64,000 nucleotides of DNA, from assembly GCA_022419385.1 (NCBI GenBank), contig JAJUBI010000001.1, forward strand, positions 4,402,001 through 4,466,000. The letters run 5' to 3'. Within the stretch, counting starts at the first letter, position 1, and every line of letters starts with the position of its first letter. Position numbers and translations under genes: made by a program. This document shows positions 1-12,608 of this stretch, piece by piece. The notes under the pieces were generated by a model, which did no database searches, was not told where the DNA came from, and saw only the letters and a program-made list of their open reading frames with translations. The DNA is from Paraconiothyrium sp. Pb-2020. Taxonomy: Eukaryota > Ascomycota > Dothideomycetes > Pleosporales > Didymosphaeriaceae.

Positions 1-2201
1 GCGCTAGATTTTAGGGTATGTTTCGCCAAAGCTTCGACAGAGTGGAATCACAGTCGCTATTGTGAAACCCTCGAAAAAACACCTTCGAAGTTCAGCACTT
101 GCATATATGACCACCTCTTTTTGATCAGACCTTATTCTCGACATACATACCAAAGGGTACAGATGGAAGATAGGATTATGCATTGATTTTGTTAGTATTC
201 GATCCTACATACGGCTATTAAATACAACTATCGAGTTACCAGCGCAGACCCACATACCTCGTTTTCAAAGGAGCGTTTGGAGGCCTTCAGCAGCCGAAGG
301 ATCGTGTCATAGAGCCGCATTATGTGGCATTCTCCGGCGACTGTCCGGCAGTGATATTGCCAGAAGGTCCCATGTCTTCACTTTGTCTACATCATGTTTC
401 GAACCTCAAATGCAAGTTAAGTTGGCTCGCACCGATCGCCCAAGCTAAGAATTCGGTACTCTGAATCTGACCATGTTCTCTTCGTACGATCTGAACATGG
501 TCGCACGAGCTGACTACTAATACTGCTTTCGAGGTCTTGGTCAGTGACAATTCTATCAATAGGGCAGCACACGCGGACACAAGCGTGTTGTAGGGGCTGA
601 TACCCACTTGGGTTGTGAGACATCGTTGAAGGATACTCTATTAGTGGAATAATAACATCGAACTATTGGCGGGGGGTGGACATGTTCAATGAGATCGTGG
701 AGTCGGAAGAAGCAGATTCAGAGGCAGTCTGCCCAATCATACAGTGAAGTGTAAAAGCATCTCATCCATCAAGTCCAACTCCAACAGCAACACCTCCATG
801 AACACGCTCACTCTCTCTCTTCCAAGCATCACAACAAATGCGACCCATGGCCTCACCTTGCTCACCTTCGCCCTGCCCTCCTTCTACCTAGACTTCGGTC
901 ACTCTCGGCGATTTCGGCGACGGCTGTCTGTGGATGACGCCTTTGTCGTGATCGGACATACATTGGCATCAAGCGCTTCACTATCTGGTGAAGTATAGAT
1001 ATCATCGTGCGCAATGACTCCGTACAAAAAAGATCTTGAATGTATTCTCCGGAAGCCGCACTATCAGAGGACACAGGGGGTTCTTTCGTGCAATTAGGTT
1101 CGTGCGGCATGTTTCCCGTGCGATATTTGTGCCAACGTCCACTACGACCGTGACTTCGGAAAGATCGGCAGGTAATCGAGCTCGAGCTAGAGTCGGCTGC
1201 AAGTCGCGAGCCGTAAGGGGAAGTTGTTCTTGCGTAGCAAGACTCTTATAATTGTGGCGCTTCATTCCAGCAGCCAGCACTCGCTGCCTGACAGCCTACG
1301 ATCTGATCGGCGAAGGAGACTTGATCGTCTTCAATGCTGGAGGACGCATCGTTGAAAGCTCCTGCGCTGTACGGGTGGGCGAAGGGACCTATACAGGTAT
1401 GTTCTTTGTGGTTGGCAAACCACAGTCCATGTGTGCGTCACACCGATATGAATTTACACATCGAAGCATCGGTTGATCTTCCTGCCGATGCATTTGATAC
1501 CAGATATACATACAAAGCCAGCGATAAACTTCTTGCCAACGCAACCATGTCTGGCTGGAAAACTTACGCAGCTAGAGACATTGCACAATCGGCTAATACT
1601 ACGCCTATGCTCTGATAAGCTCGCATCGCCGTAGGAGCTATATTCCGTCCCTCGTCCTTCATATCGCGGTTGAAAGCAGTCGGTACGCATATGCAGTGCA
1701 GGAACCTCATCCGCACTCTATTCATCTCGTATTGTTACGTCACAACTTCATCACCCATGGCTGAAGAGACCATTCCCATACTAAAATTTCTTTTGTATTC
1801 ATATCGTATCGTATCGTATCGTAGCATATCGCTCAAATGCCGCAGTGCGAAGATGGCACGGTCTGGAGTATTGTATGCAGGTCGCATACTCGAAAATATC
1901 TCTTATACATTTAAAATGGCCTGGCCGAAGGCAAAAGGAGAGAAACGCCCAGTATGCAAGGTTTCGCCGAAGCCGCTGGACTTTTTCAAAAAAGGAGATG
2001 GGTGGTAAAGGACAAGATTCCGGGTATAGATTGCCGTCGAGAGTGAACAGATGGGTGTCGCTAACAGGCAGTCGTTCGTATTCCGTGTCGGAACATCTTG
2101 TTCGTTAGTCTTAGTGTCCTATGTCACCACAGGAGGAGCAATACAGCACTCGATCTTTTGAACCAACGCTATAGCTCACAAGTAGATATCGATACTTGGA
2201 G
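1..2201. other. Intergenic, no supported gene
   Basis: I see no complete gene here. All open frames are short and have no recognisable domain. One stretch on the plus strand (about 1252-1389) reads like protein and ends at a good 5' splice site (GTATGT at 1396), but I could not extend it on either side. A short array of the pentamer ATCGT lies near 1803-1822. Confidence 0.6.
1803..1822. repeat. ATCGT pentanucleotide microsatellite
   Basis: Four tandem copies of ATCGT are visible, followed by a degenerate continuation. The array lies in non-coding DNA downstream of the CCCH gene. Confidence 0.8.
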
Positions 2202-4240
2202 TTACGAGAACTTGGCAGCTCTATGTCCGCCGATCGGGTTCAAGTTCGGACTTGCTTTGCCGCCGCTGCCCCAGGAGAGTCCGCTCAATCGCTTATTGCT
2301 CGTGCTGGAGGTTGTTGATGCACCATCCCTCCCCTTGCCATCGAGCCCCTCCTCCTCTTCCATACTGAACAGGCCCTGCTCTTCCTCGATCCTCTCGCGG
2401 TTGATGCTGCTGCTGCTGACAGCTCTGTCCATGCCAAGACGTCCACTTGGGCTTCCGATGCTGGAGGCGGAGGTGAGCCGGTTCATGCCTGGGTGCATAG
2501 GAACAGTAGGCGGACCGCCTTCTTCCGAAGCACGCGATGAAAGCCGTGTGCGCTGTAGTTGCTGGCTGATCATGCTCATAGAAGCTTGCCGCGGAGGCGA
2601 GGAGACGAATGAATTTGAATCATTGTGTGGTCGGGTCATGGCACGGAGTGACGGGCTGGCGCCAGGGTGTAAGGTGGAGTTGCGTAGCGGTGAGCCCACA
2701 TGTCCAAACTGCGAGCCTAGTGAACCAGATTCGAAAGTAGATTCTTGCGTAGGACGCTTGCCCCAAATAGACTGGAATCGGGAGGGTGAGGATCCAGCTT
2801 TCGCGTCTGATGTTGTTGGAGAGGCGCCCAACCTAGAAAAGGAGGTTCGATGAGAGAGAGAATTGCCATCATTGTCGCCATGATCACGCGAAAAGCGACG
2901 CATCTTCTCTTGTGGAGTCAGTAAGTCATTCAGTGAGCTCGGTATCAGATCCTCTTCGAATTTCCCGAGGTTTTCCAGATCATCCCACTCGTCATTCATG
3001 GCGAGCGGCGGTCGCGCGCCAACACTCGAGGACATCATGCCCCTTGACCGATGCGCACCCATCTCGGAGTGCATGATTCGACGACCTGTAGGCTGCTCAA
3101 TCGACTCAGGCGGAGACGATCCTAATGCTGCAGCCATGCTCCGAGAGTTCTCACCGAATGCTGAGTCATGCAGGTTGCGAAGAGCTGGAGACTCGCCAAG
3201 GAAGGACGAGGGTGGAGAGCCGGTGAGGAACTTGGCGGGAACAGAAGAAGCAACAGGGCCATATCGTGCCATATGAGAAACACCCTGGCTGTCGAATGAT
3301 GCCGGCAGCTGCACGTCCATGACGCTGAGCCCCTTCTGCACGGGTGAGATGGGCATACGACCGTTCTCATTGGGAGGAGATCCATAGTTGGAACCGGGAT
3401 GAGAGGAGAAGGTGGTGTCAATGGTGGGTATCATATCGTACTGGTCCTTCTGGTTGCCGAGATATTCGTCCTGCGGCGGATACTGATATTGGGCATTGGG
3501 TGCCAGATGGGCCATGGATAACAACGAGCTGCTGGGCGCGGGGTCGGGATGATGTGGGATGTTCATACGGCCAAATGGTCCTCCGCCGCCATGACCGCCG
3601 TGGCCATGATGTCCGATGTTGTTACGATTTACGACGTGACCGTTGGGTAGAATGTGGGCGAGCATGCACTTGGGGCCGAACTTGCAGTTGCCCTGCGTTC
3701 GTTAGAGCGATGCTGCTTCATTTCGCTGTAGGTCCTACCTTTGTAAAATATTTGCAAGGTGCGCGCTCCGTCAGCGGCTCATCCGAATGCAGGAAAGGAC
3801 AGGCCTTGCCGGCCTGGCAAGCTCCCTGGCGGTAGAATTTGCAGGGCACATGGGAGGTACCTAGAGGGCGGGTCAGTGAAGAAACTCGGGGTGACAGCAG
3901 CAAGCGCACTCTTGTTGTTCGGGGGACTGCGCGGGCCCCCAAAGCCCATCTCGCGCAAGTTCGCTCCATGTCCGTGTCCGTTGCTGCCCATGCGACCATG
4001 CGGCCCGCCTGGCACCGGCATCGGCCCGTTGCCATTTGTGCCTGCCATGGCGCCGTTGGAGGAGCTGTTTCTGAAGTCGGCCGAGGAGCGGTGGGAGATG
4101 CGTGGAGGGTTCTGCTGCAGGCTTGCGGGCGGCGGGTTGAGCTGGTGGGCGAATGGGTCTTGCTGGAGTGGTGGGGGTGAATGGTGGGGTTTGTCTGCGA
4201 GCCGCGGTTCCTGCGACTGTCGGGGCGCAAACGCAGTCAT
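2202..4240 (-). CDS. Tandem CCCH zinc-finger protein, 647 aa
   Basis: Putative RNA-binding (or nucleic-acid-binding) regulator of the fungal CCCH family, resembling yeast Lee1-type proteins. Reconstructed exons on the minus strand are 4240-3910, 3860-3739 and 3692-2202, with introns of 49 and 46 nt; the joins keep frame and give 647 residues. Two fingers of the form C-x7-C-x5-C-x3-H are visible, at about residues 117-135 and 146-164, and the second is split by intron 2 just before its GNCKFGPKC part. The first 110 residues are Pro/Gln/Asn-rich. The roughly 480 residues after the fingers are low-complexity (Gly, His, Ser, Pro) with many SP/TP sites and look disordered and phosphorylatable. The ATG at 4240 was chosen because the longer upstream frame is Arg-rich and unlike protein. 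The RNA-binding role is inferred from the family; the target is unknown. Confidence 0.85.
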
Positions 4241-5046
4241 GGTAGCGCCGAGTGAGGGTGCGTCTGGTGAGAGGGAGGAAGGAGAGAGCAGGACGCGGCA
4301 GAGAGCCTCGCGCACGAGGGACTGGGAGCGTGAGAGCGCGCAAAAGGCCTGGCGTGGGATATGGCGAAGAGCGCACAGTGTGCTAGGCTGCAACGGGCCT
4401 AGCTCGCGGCGTCGAGGAACGTCGGCAGCCACCAGGCGACATGTATCGTCTCGCCTCCGCACTAGACCCCGGGCGATAGCGTAGAGACCACTGCGCAGCT
4501 CAAGCAGGATCGTGGTGGCAGTCGGTGTAGAAGTGCCCATGATGCAGGCGGCCTGCCCAGCTTGAGCGTCTGCTGGCGTCAGGCGTGGCCAAGCACCGTC
4601 ACGCGAGCCGCTGAGGCAGACACAGACGCGCTCCGAGGCAGGCGCGTTCCCTGTCTATGCGCCTTCCCGACCTGTCTCAGACTGCAACCCCCATGTGAGA
4701 TGCCGCAGCGAGTCTTCCAGCCAACCACACAGGCATGCCGCCTAGGCACCTGCTACCCTCACTCTTCGCCACTCTCTATCATCTGCCCCTCGCAAGCCAT
4801 CATCATCTGCAAGAACCTTGTCATATTGTTGACTTATCCACTATGTACACAACAATCCACCACCTAATCCATATTCCCGTATCACTACTCTCGGGTATCC
4901 TCCAGAAACAAAAAGAAACATATGTGCTAAAAGGTGCTGCTCTTGAGATGCTCCAGTGCGGCGGCCCATTTGTGCTTCATGTGCCTGGTCCCAAACCTGC
5001 ACACGCCGTATTAGCGCCAAAGAATATCTCCCTTCTGATGCTTGTA
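4241..5046. other. Intergenic, promoter side of the CCCH gene
   Basis: This 0.8-kb gap lies between the start of the CCCH gene and the stop codon of the next minus-strand gene. It is rich in C and CT runs on the plus strand, as expected for a pyrimidine/purine-rich fungal promoter and leader. No gene or RNA was recognised. Confidence 0.5.
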
Positions 5047-8000
5047 CTAACTGTGCCCGATGCGAAGGATCCCGGCTGAGCACGAATTGTTGTACCAGTC
5101 CATCTTCAGGTCGTCCATCATGAAAATCTGTGGTATCCCCAACTTGTACGTAAACGCGCTGAATTGGATGCCCGACAGCGCTTGAAACTCATCGTTGAAA
5201 GTAACTGCTGTGAGCTGACAGTTGATGTACCCCCAGCATGGCGGGATCGTGACATTCTGCTCCGCCACCATTACTTCACTCCCCACTGCGTCGTCATAGC
5301 GGTAGCCCGATACCCGGAGCGTGCAAGGCGTGATGCCGTTCAAGGCACATCCAAAATACCCAGAACGAGCATTGAACCAGTACGCGTCCACCGAAGCACG
5401 AGGGCCTGCCCCGAACTCCCCCGGAAGTAGCGTCCCTGCGAATGCAGAGTTGGGTAGCAGGCTGCTGCCCACCGGTAGGAAGATGGCCACATTTGGCTGC
5501 GAAATCGCCGCGTACGGCTCCCACTTGTCGGGAAGATAGGCGAACCCGTCTGCGTAGAATAGGTGGTGGTACGGGTTTCTCATCCCGCTGACTGGCAGGA
5601 CATCGTTGTCTTGACCAGAAACAGTCGAATCGTCGAAAGTTAGCGTGAAGTTGCCTGATTCTCCACACGAGCTTGGCCCGGGCTCTTCCTCGGCCGCTCG
5701 TGCCGCCATTCTGGTCTCTGCTTGCGTGGCTGTGGCTGCAGCTGCATCTCCAATGATGATCGTGGTCACAATGATCGTTTGCAATGTTGTCAGTTTGCGG
5801 CTGCTGGAACTCGGCAATTCAAAAGAAGGCAATTCTGATGTCTGTTTAGGGCATTAGCAGATGTATCGCAAATTGTAACATCTGCTTGAGTCACATACGA
5901 TTGCACTGACAGACAAGCTCTGTAACGAGGGCAGTCCCGAGATTGAGGGTTGCCGACTACTCGGCTCGAGCGGTTCAAACGAACGCAGCCCCGAAAGCGG
6001 CGTCTGCCGCAAAGTGCGGGTCGTCAACGGCAGGTCAGTCCAGTCCGGTCCCGTTATCGATGGGTACGTTCCCGTCCAGTAAGAGTGGGTGGTTGTAACA
6101 TTGGGCTTCGGAAAAACGAGGCTGAATTCTGCGTCTGCATATGCTAGAACTTTGGTCATCATGGCTGCGGTGGTAACTTGAACAGGCTCCGTCCTATTCA
6201 CGTTTGAGGTGGGAAACGGAGGGCTTGTCGAAGTCTGCGACGTGGGCACCGGGGGCGTGACAGCACTCTCTGAACTGGACGCTGCAGGATCACTGGTCGG
6301 AGGAACTTGTATAGGAGTAGTCGCTGTGCTGCCTGCGGTCGACGTGCCTATTGAGATGGCTGGGCCGGATGTACTGCCTGCAAGCGAGCCCTACAGCATT
6401 ATCTCAGCATATATTACTAAAGGAAGCCTGGGGTAACTCACGGAGAAGCTGGCAGACGAGCTTTGTAACGACGAGACCGGAATGGCTGTTCCACTACCTG
6501 CGGTAGGTGTACTTGGCGATGCGCTTGGAATGGTAGTACTGACAGACGGGCTCTGTGTACAATGTTAGCAAGTATCGTATGTTCTATCGTTCAATATCTT
6601 ACAGAGCCAGAAGAGACTGAAAATGACATGCTTGCGACCTGTGACGATGAAGCCGCTGAGGAAGAGCTGGAACTTGATGTTGATGCACCATTAGAGCTTG
6701 GAGCGAGGACGAATGAAGAGCTCCCGGTGCTCAACAAAGACGTTGTGGAAGAGCTTACGCTAGAGCCTAGCGAGCTTGTTGTGCTAGACGTCAAGTTGGA
6801 CGACGAAGTCGTATTGACGAATCCTGGAGGTGGCGATGGTATTACGACAGGAACAGTGACAGTGGCCATTGGGGAGGATGAAAAGCTCGAAGGCACCGTA
6901 GAGGTCCGGGTCAAGGTAACAGTCGTCGGAGTGGAGCTTGGCCCTATTACTAACGTCGGAGAGGTTGTCAGAGAGGAGGGCAGGCTGGTAGACGTCGTTG
7001 GGATCACGATAGAGCTTGGTCCCGTTCGCGTACTTTGTACAATTGAAGTCGTGACGGACATTCCAGTTGATGTGGTGGGTGAACTTCCGCCTGACGTCGG
7101 AGAGGTCCCTGGTGATGCAATCAGAGACGAGGTAACCACGAAAGAAACAGCAGGGCGACTCGGTGCTGCATTTGCACTTGTGAAGGGCAGAGTGGTAGCG
7201 AAGGACGATGCTGGTGGCGAGCCTGTAACGTAAGAGCTCCTGGAGAAAGTTTCCAAAACCGAGGTAGTGGATGGCCTAGGTGAAGACACTGTCAACTGTG
7301 TAGATCCTGTGCCGCTCATTACACCTGATGAAGGGCTAGCAGGAGCAGATGAAACCACAGGTAGTCCAGACTTAACCGGAGCTGGGGCAGGTGGGGGACC
7401 AGAAGGTACCGGCACGTTGCCAGAGGATACAGTTGAAGGTAGACCAGGGACACCACCTGAAGAGGATCCCGGAAGTGGATTTGTCATGCTCACGGACGAC
7501 ACAGGTGGAAATGTCGATGGCGTTGCAGAAGCTGTAGTCGGAGCACTTGGCTGCACAATCGGTGGCACTGATGGAGATGCTGTAGGTATCGACGTTGGTG
7601 GAGTGTTTCCCGACTCGCCTGGTAAGCCTGAGCTTTGCAGCGTGTTCGTGACGGCACCCGTAGGAGAACTCCCTGATGATGGACCCGAAGTTTGCGTATC
7701 AGGGGTAGCTCCTCTCGAGTCCGATGGCCTACCATGTGTACGATGAGCACTTAACTTGGCGTAAACCAAGTGAAAGGCCACTTACACATTGGGCCCATTT
7801 GTCAAAGTAGCAATGACTGTGGAGGTCCCGGCAGGGCCCTTAAAGGTGCTTGTCAGAATGACAGGGGGGGCCCCCGATGGCGTAGGTCGTGCTTCTTGGC
7901 TGCTCGACTTTGGTAAGGAAGAGATGATCGCTCCAGGCGGCACTGTAGTGCTTGTACCAGGGGGCGATGCGCCGGGCGAGCTCCCACTTGGTGAGGCCAA

Positions 8001-8866
8001 TGAACCAGATGCAGTAGGAGGCGGCATTATAGTCGGAGATGATGCTGTCGGTACCTGTCAGCGTACTGTGTCACTCCAAAATGCCCTTGACAACGCAGCT
8101 TACGCGGAGTGGGCGGACCCGTTGCGCTCGATACGCCCGGAGCAGAAGGCGGCAGGGGTACCGCTGGTGGTAAGGCTGCTTGATTATCAGTGTGCTATCA
8201 CGAAGTAATGCTTGGAAGAGCGGACATACGCGTAGAAGATGGGCTACCCAGGGATGGCGGTACTCCTGGTGTAGGTACCTGGACAGGAGGGGCGATGGTC
8301 GTAATCCCAGGTGACACTGGATATTCCCCAGATGCTGAACTGGTTGGACTGTTGGATCGTGTTGGTGGTGCGATGCTGTCAAGCCAGCGTGTTGTTCCAT
8401 TAATCACTGAGTAGTAGTATGTGCCGTGATTCGGATCTTTTGGCGTCTGGCCAACAAGGGATACTGTGACGATAGGACCTGGTATCGTAACATAGACAAT
8501 GCTGCAGTCGGTGTCTTGGGCAGCAGCTCCTTTGACTACGTGCAATACGCCTTCAATCGCAGCCCAACAGCCACAAAGAAATCCCACGAGTAGTACCAAA
8601 GTATACACTTGATCAATCCAATGCTCCGTCAGAAGCAAACGGAAGAAAGCAACAATGAAGTCGCGAATCCATCTGTACGTTCGACAGGGCCACCATCTGG
8701 TGGGTTTGGGCAGCCAATCGGGGCGTCGTCGTGGCTGATGTTGATAGTATGCCATTGGTTCTTTGGCTAGCAACTCCTCCTGGCTTTCGAGGAAAGGGAG
8801 CCATGAAGACATATTAGGCGACGTAGGCGACGTAGGCTGTTCCGGGGCGTCGGAGCAGAGTCTCAT
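5047..8866 (-). CDS. Ser/Thr-rich single-pass membrane protein with conserved C-terminal extracellular domain, 1163 aa
   Basis: Seven exons on the minus strand fit without a frame break: 8866-8230, 8175-8104, 8044-7786, 7728-6603, 6552-6442, 6390-5899 and 5841-5047. The six introns are 50-59 nt. The N-terminus is basic and aromatic, followed by one hydrophobic helix (about residues 88-111). There is no signal peptide, so a type II orientation with the C-terminus outside is likely. After a short Cys-containing region comes a Ser/Thr/Pro-rich stretch of about 700 residues, presumably an O-glycosylated stalk. From about residue 958 there is a folded-looking domain of about 205 residues, opening CGESGNFTLTFDD and rich in aromatic, Gly and Cys residues. 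It resembles a domain of unknown function found on fungal surface proteins (I recall DUF7371; not checked). Function is unknown; a cell-wall sensor or adhesin role is inference. The start is uncertain: an upstream ATG near 9029 could belong to an extra 5' exon. Confidence 0.75.
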
Positions 8867-9769
8867 GTTGACTGTCGATGGTCCTTGTTTGGCGATGATG
8901 CTGGAGGGCGTAGTTGAAGACCCACCCTACGGGTTTTCCACGGTCGCGGTCTCTTCGATCGAGGTCCCGGTCCTCTTGTATCTGGTTCTTCTGCGGGAGG
9001 TGTTCAAGCCTCGTCCCATATCAGAAGGGAGAGCGAGAAACTGTTGTAGCTAGGATGTAGCCTCGAAAATGCTTAAGAAAGTGTGTTGGGCAAGACTGGG
9101 ATGTGGATGCAGGTCCAAGATGTGAAGGTTGAAGAAACAAGGTTTGCGCGGGCGTGCACATTGTTGTTTGGCCGCAGCAAGCAGCTTCTTGCCGTTGCGG
9201 TGCATTGCGCTGGTGGTGCTGGTCGGGGAGAAGGTGAGGTTGCGACGATGGTGGCAAGCGCAGTGGGTGACGTTGGACACGGGGATGCCTGCAGGCGTGT
9301 CGTAACCTTTGCTGGCCCGCGACATGCAATGCGTCTCCAAATGGCAGAACAATCTACGCAGTACCTTGCAGCCAATCGTTGGCTCGCTGGCCTCTGTCAA
9401 GGCTACGCTGGAGCGACACAAGGCAGCATGCACCGCGGGAACGGTGTCCGACTTAATTCCCAAGTACATCACCCTTCGAGGTAGAGACTGGAATTGCCGT
9501 CTAGGCCGGTAGTCCCATGCACCTTCCGCAACCGTTACGGAGAGTAGCATCCTTGGCGAGGCTACTATCGCGAGCGAAACTGCAATACGCTAGATGGGCT
9601 TGTATACGTAGCGGAGGTGGAATCGAAATCAAGCGAACAGGTACAGGGTATGATGCCAATGAACCCAAGTGGTATGCGAAATGCCTCGGCAGACTTACGA
9701 TAACGAATAGTCCGTCCACACCACCGGGGCGTTCGAAATTGTGCCTAATATATCTATTTCCGAAATCCA
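8867..9769. other. Intergenic
   Basis: This 0.9-kb gap lies between the start of the Ser/Thr-rich protein gene and the end of utp18. It should hold the promoter and leader of the former and the 3' UTR of the latter. No recognisable coding sequence was seen. Confidence 0.5.
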
Positions 9770-11799
9770 TCACGCTCTCACCTCCCACATCCGAATGCGT
9801 CCAGTCTCCATCCCGACGGCTAGTAGTGCAAAGCTACCCTCCCGGACCTCCTCCTCTGAGGGGCTGCCCCACGCGACTGACGTGATTCTTCCCAAAGCAG
9901 TCTTTTGCGTGGGCCAATTCCTGAACACTGTCGCCGAAGGTAGATGTACTAGTCTAAGGGCGGCATTCTTCCAGCGACTGGCCATGGCGAGGATTTGTCC
10001 GTCCGGTGAGAACTCAAGGTGTGATACAGGAGTCGTAAGGTTGTCGAGCGCTCGCAATGGCTCTGGAGTCTTGGGTATGCCACCATTGGGAACGTCTCCA
10101 TCGCCAGTGGTCGCAGGGTCGTTCTCGCTCCATGCTCTCCGATCGTAGATATTCACAATGCCGCTGGAGCTGCCAATGGCCACCCATCTGTCGCCACCAA
10201 TCCATCCATCTCTTCCACTTTTACCACCTACTGCGATCGTGGTGTTGCCTACAGCACCTTCATCGACCCATCTTCCGACCACACCATGTTGCACGCTCCA
10301 CTCTGTTACTTCACCACTCTTGCCGGCAATAACCAGGCCGTTGCCATTGCCCCACCAAGCAAAGTCTGCAATCCCGCCTTTGGACTCAATGCGAGCCTGT
10401 GCCGTCCACTGCAGTGTTCTTGCATCGAGGATATTCACGACACCGCCACCTTTCTTTGACGAACCGCGCAGGGCCATGTACTTACCGTTAGGCGACAGGG
10501 CAAAGTGCTCCATGGTGCGTTGCTCATGTTGATGACCATACACACGGGAAACCTTCTCCACTGTGCCTGTTGAAAGGTTCCAGACATGGAAGTATCGCCT
10601 CCGTGCGCTAAGGAAGATCCGGGAATCAGATGGCGAGGGGTGGAAGGCGGTGGTGGTTAGTGGGGTACGTCTGATATGGAGCGAGGTAAGGAGCGGATTG
10701 GGGTTTTGGGGATCCGAAGGGTTGACGTGGTGTAGAGAAAGCGTTGAGCTGGGGCCAGAAGATAGAAGCAGTGGATATGTAGGATGGAACGACAACGAGG
10801 TTATAGCAGACTGTCACACGAATGTTAGCTAGAACAGGATTGAAAAGACGGGGTACCAACCGGACCAGCTCCCGCCACATCCTTCAGTCTCGCTATCTCT
10901 ACAGTACCAGCTTGCAGCTTTCTCCGCTTTGCCGAGCTTTTCGATGTCCGAGACAAGATGTCTGCATCTTTCAGCAGACGCGCTAGTGGTAATGCGGAGA
11001 GATCGTCATCATCCACGTCCATATCGCTCGTTGAACTGATATCGCTCTCATCATCTTCTTCAATGTGTCGCCGTTTCCGCTTGCTTTTTCCAGTCGCATG
11101 TACAGCCCAATTAGGGACCGGATAGAGCCGCTCATATTGTCTGCGTAATCTCCGTACGTATTCCTTTCCATTCACCATATCATCATCCTCTGTATCCCGC
11201 AGCTTTCTTAGTTGAGGCACCGAAGCCAAGCTCACCACCAGGCGCTCATCATCGCTGTCTTCCCAGGCAGGCTTGTCGTCGTCATCTTCAGTCTCCTCAG
11301 CCTTCGCAAGAGCAAGAGATCCTGCAGGCTGTGCGGTCGGACCAGTATCGAAGAAGAACAGATCTTGATCCGCAACGTTGCCGTAGTCATCGCCATCCTC
11401 TCCATCAGCTTCGGACTCGTCGACCAGAGCAGCCCTCGAAGTTTCCAGCGAGAAATTGTCTATGCCTTCTCGGAACCCTGCAGAGTCACCGAAAATGATG
11501 CGCTCAAGTTCCTCCTCTTCCGCATCCTTTGGCAGCATAGGCTTCGCATTCTTCTTTATGACTATCTCGACGCTTTCCTCGTCGCTGCTCTCTTCTTCCT
11601 TTTCTAGATCTCCTTCTTCTCCATCGAAACCCTCCCAAATTGGCTCCGCCGCGTTGTTCGCAGGTTGCAGCGTAGCGACTTCCGTGTCGCTGGGCTCGGG
11701 GTCAAACAGAGGCTTTGGCGGCGCTGAGTCTTTCGTTTGCGTGGGCAGATACCGTTTCGGGCCAGCTGCCTTGTGCGCAGCTTCGTTCGAGGGTGCCAT
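9770..11799 (-). CDS. utp18: U3 snoRNP / small-subunit processome WD40 protein Utp18, 659 aa
   Basis: Nucleolar component of the UtpB module of the small-subunit processome, needed for early 18S pre-rRNA cleavages. Exons are 11799-10861 and 10810-9770, with a 50-nt intron whose donor is the less common GTTGGT. The join gives ...AGAGP|SAITSLSFHP, the expected transition into the repeats. Residues 1-310 are highly acidic (runs of E, D and S) with basic nuclear-localisation-like patches such as KSKRKRRH. From about residue 315 to the end are WD40-type repeats, for example FHPTYPLLLSSG, FLSARRRYFHVWNLSTG and FSPDGQILAMAS. The length is near that of ascomycete orthologues. It faces the GNAT gene at 12609 across an 0.8-kb divergent spacer. 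The assignment is by family resemblance and is secure at the family level. Confidence 0.92.
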
Positions 11800-12608
11800 T
11801 GGGCGAGTTCGCGACGTGAGGGAAGCTGTTGCTGGTAGGCGCGAAAATTGTGGTTTGCGAAAAAGTTGACAGGGATCAGGATAAGCTTTTTAGCTCGGCA
11901 TAAGCCGCTGCAATCGACACTCCCCGCAGCATTCCCAAATTGCTGCGATGCATTGCGACAGCAATTATACTTAACTTTTCCTCGAAGAGTGGACATCTCT
12001 CTGCTCCGTTCCTTCAGACTCAAGTTCGAGAACATTATTGCGCTTCACAACCATGCAGTGATAAAGCCCGCCCAGCAGTTGTCTCCACAGCTGTCTCTAG
12101 GGTAGTTGAATGCATCCGAATGTACATTTCCATTTCGTATGAAGTAATCAATGGCCGTAGAAACGTGCTCCGAAACCGTCTGTTGTGGCGTTAAAAGAAC
12201 TGACATGCAGCAAACGACCGCCGAGTCCAGTGCTCTTGCTCCGCATTTCCACCACAGTATTCCGAATTCCGACCGGCATTGCGAAGTGAGCTCATCTAAC
12301 CACCCTCCCCTTGTGCCTGTCAAAGTTCGGCCTGGTTCCATGAGATGATCGAGTTCGTTTGTTATGCCATCCAGATGACTCAAGATGTGGCTTTGGCCTC
12401 AATTATGTACTCCGAAAGGGCGCCATGATGAGTCATGCTGCACAATCGTATGAGGAAGGTACCCCCACTGTTGTTACCTCAAGGATTCACATTTTCGGGC
12501 TTTAGTTTGTTCTCTTGAGAGACTAGCAATCGACAACTGCAAAATACTAGTAGTTTTTCCACATCTACACATACGCTTTCCTATACACTTCCTATTAATA
12601 CCGCAGCA
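11800..12608. promoter_or_regulatory. Divergent intergenic region, utp18 / GNAT acetyltransferase
   Basis: Both flanking genes read outward from this 0.8-kb gap, so it should carry both promoters. No specific binding site can be assigned with confidence, and no coding sequence is evident. Confidence 0.45.

Noticed and set aside
6562..7746. Long plus-strand open frames rich in Val, Glu and Gly
   Set aside because: They are antisense shadows of the Ser/Thr-rich exon 4; repeated Ser/Thr codons give open, acidic complementary frames.
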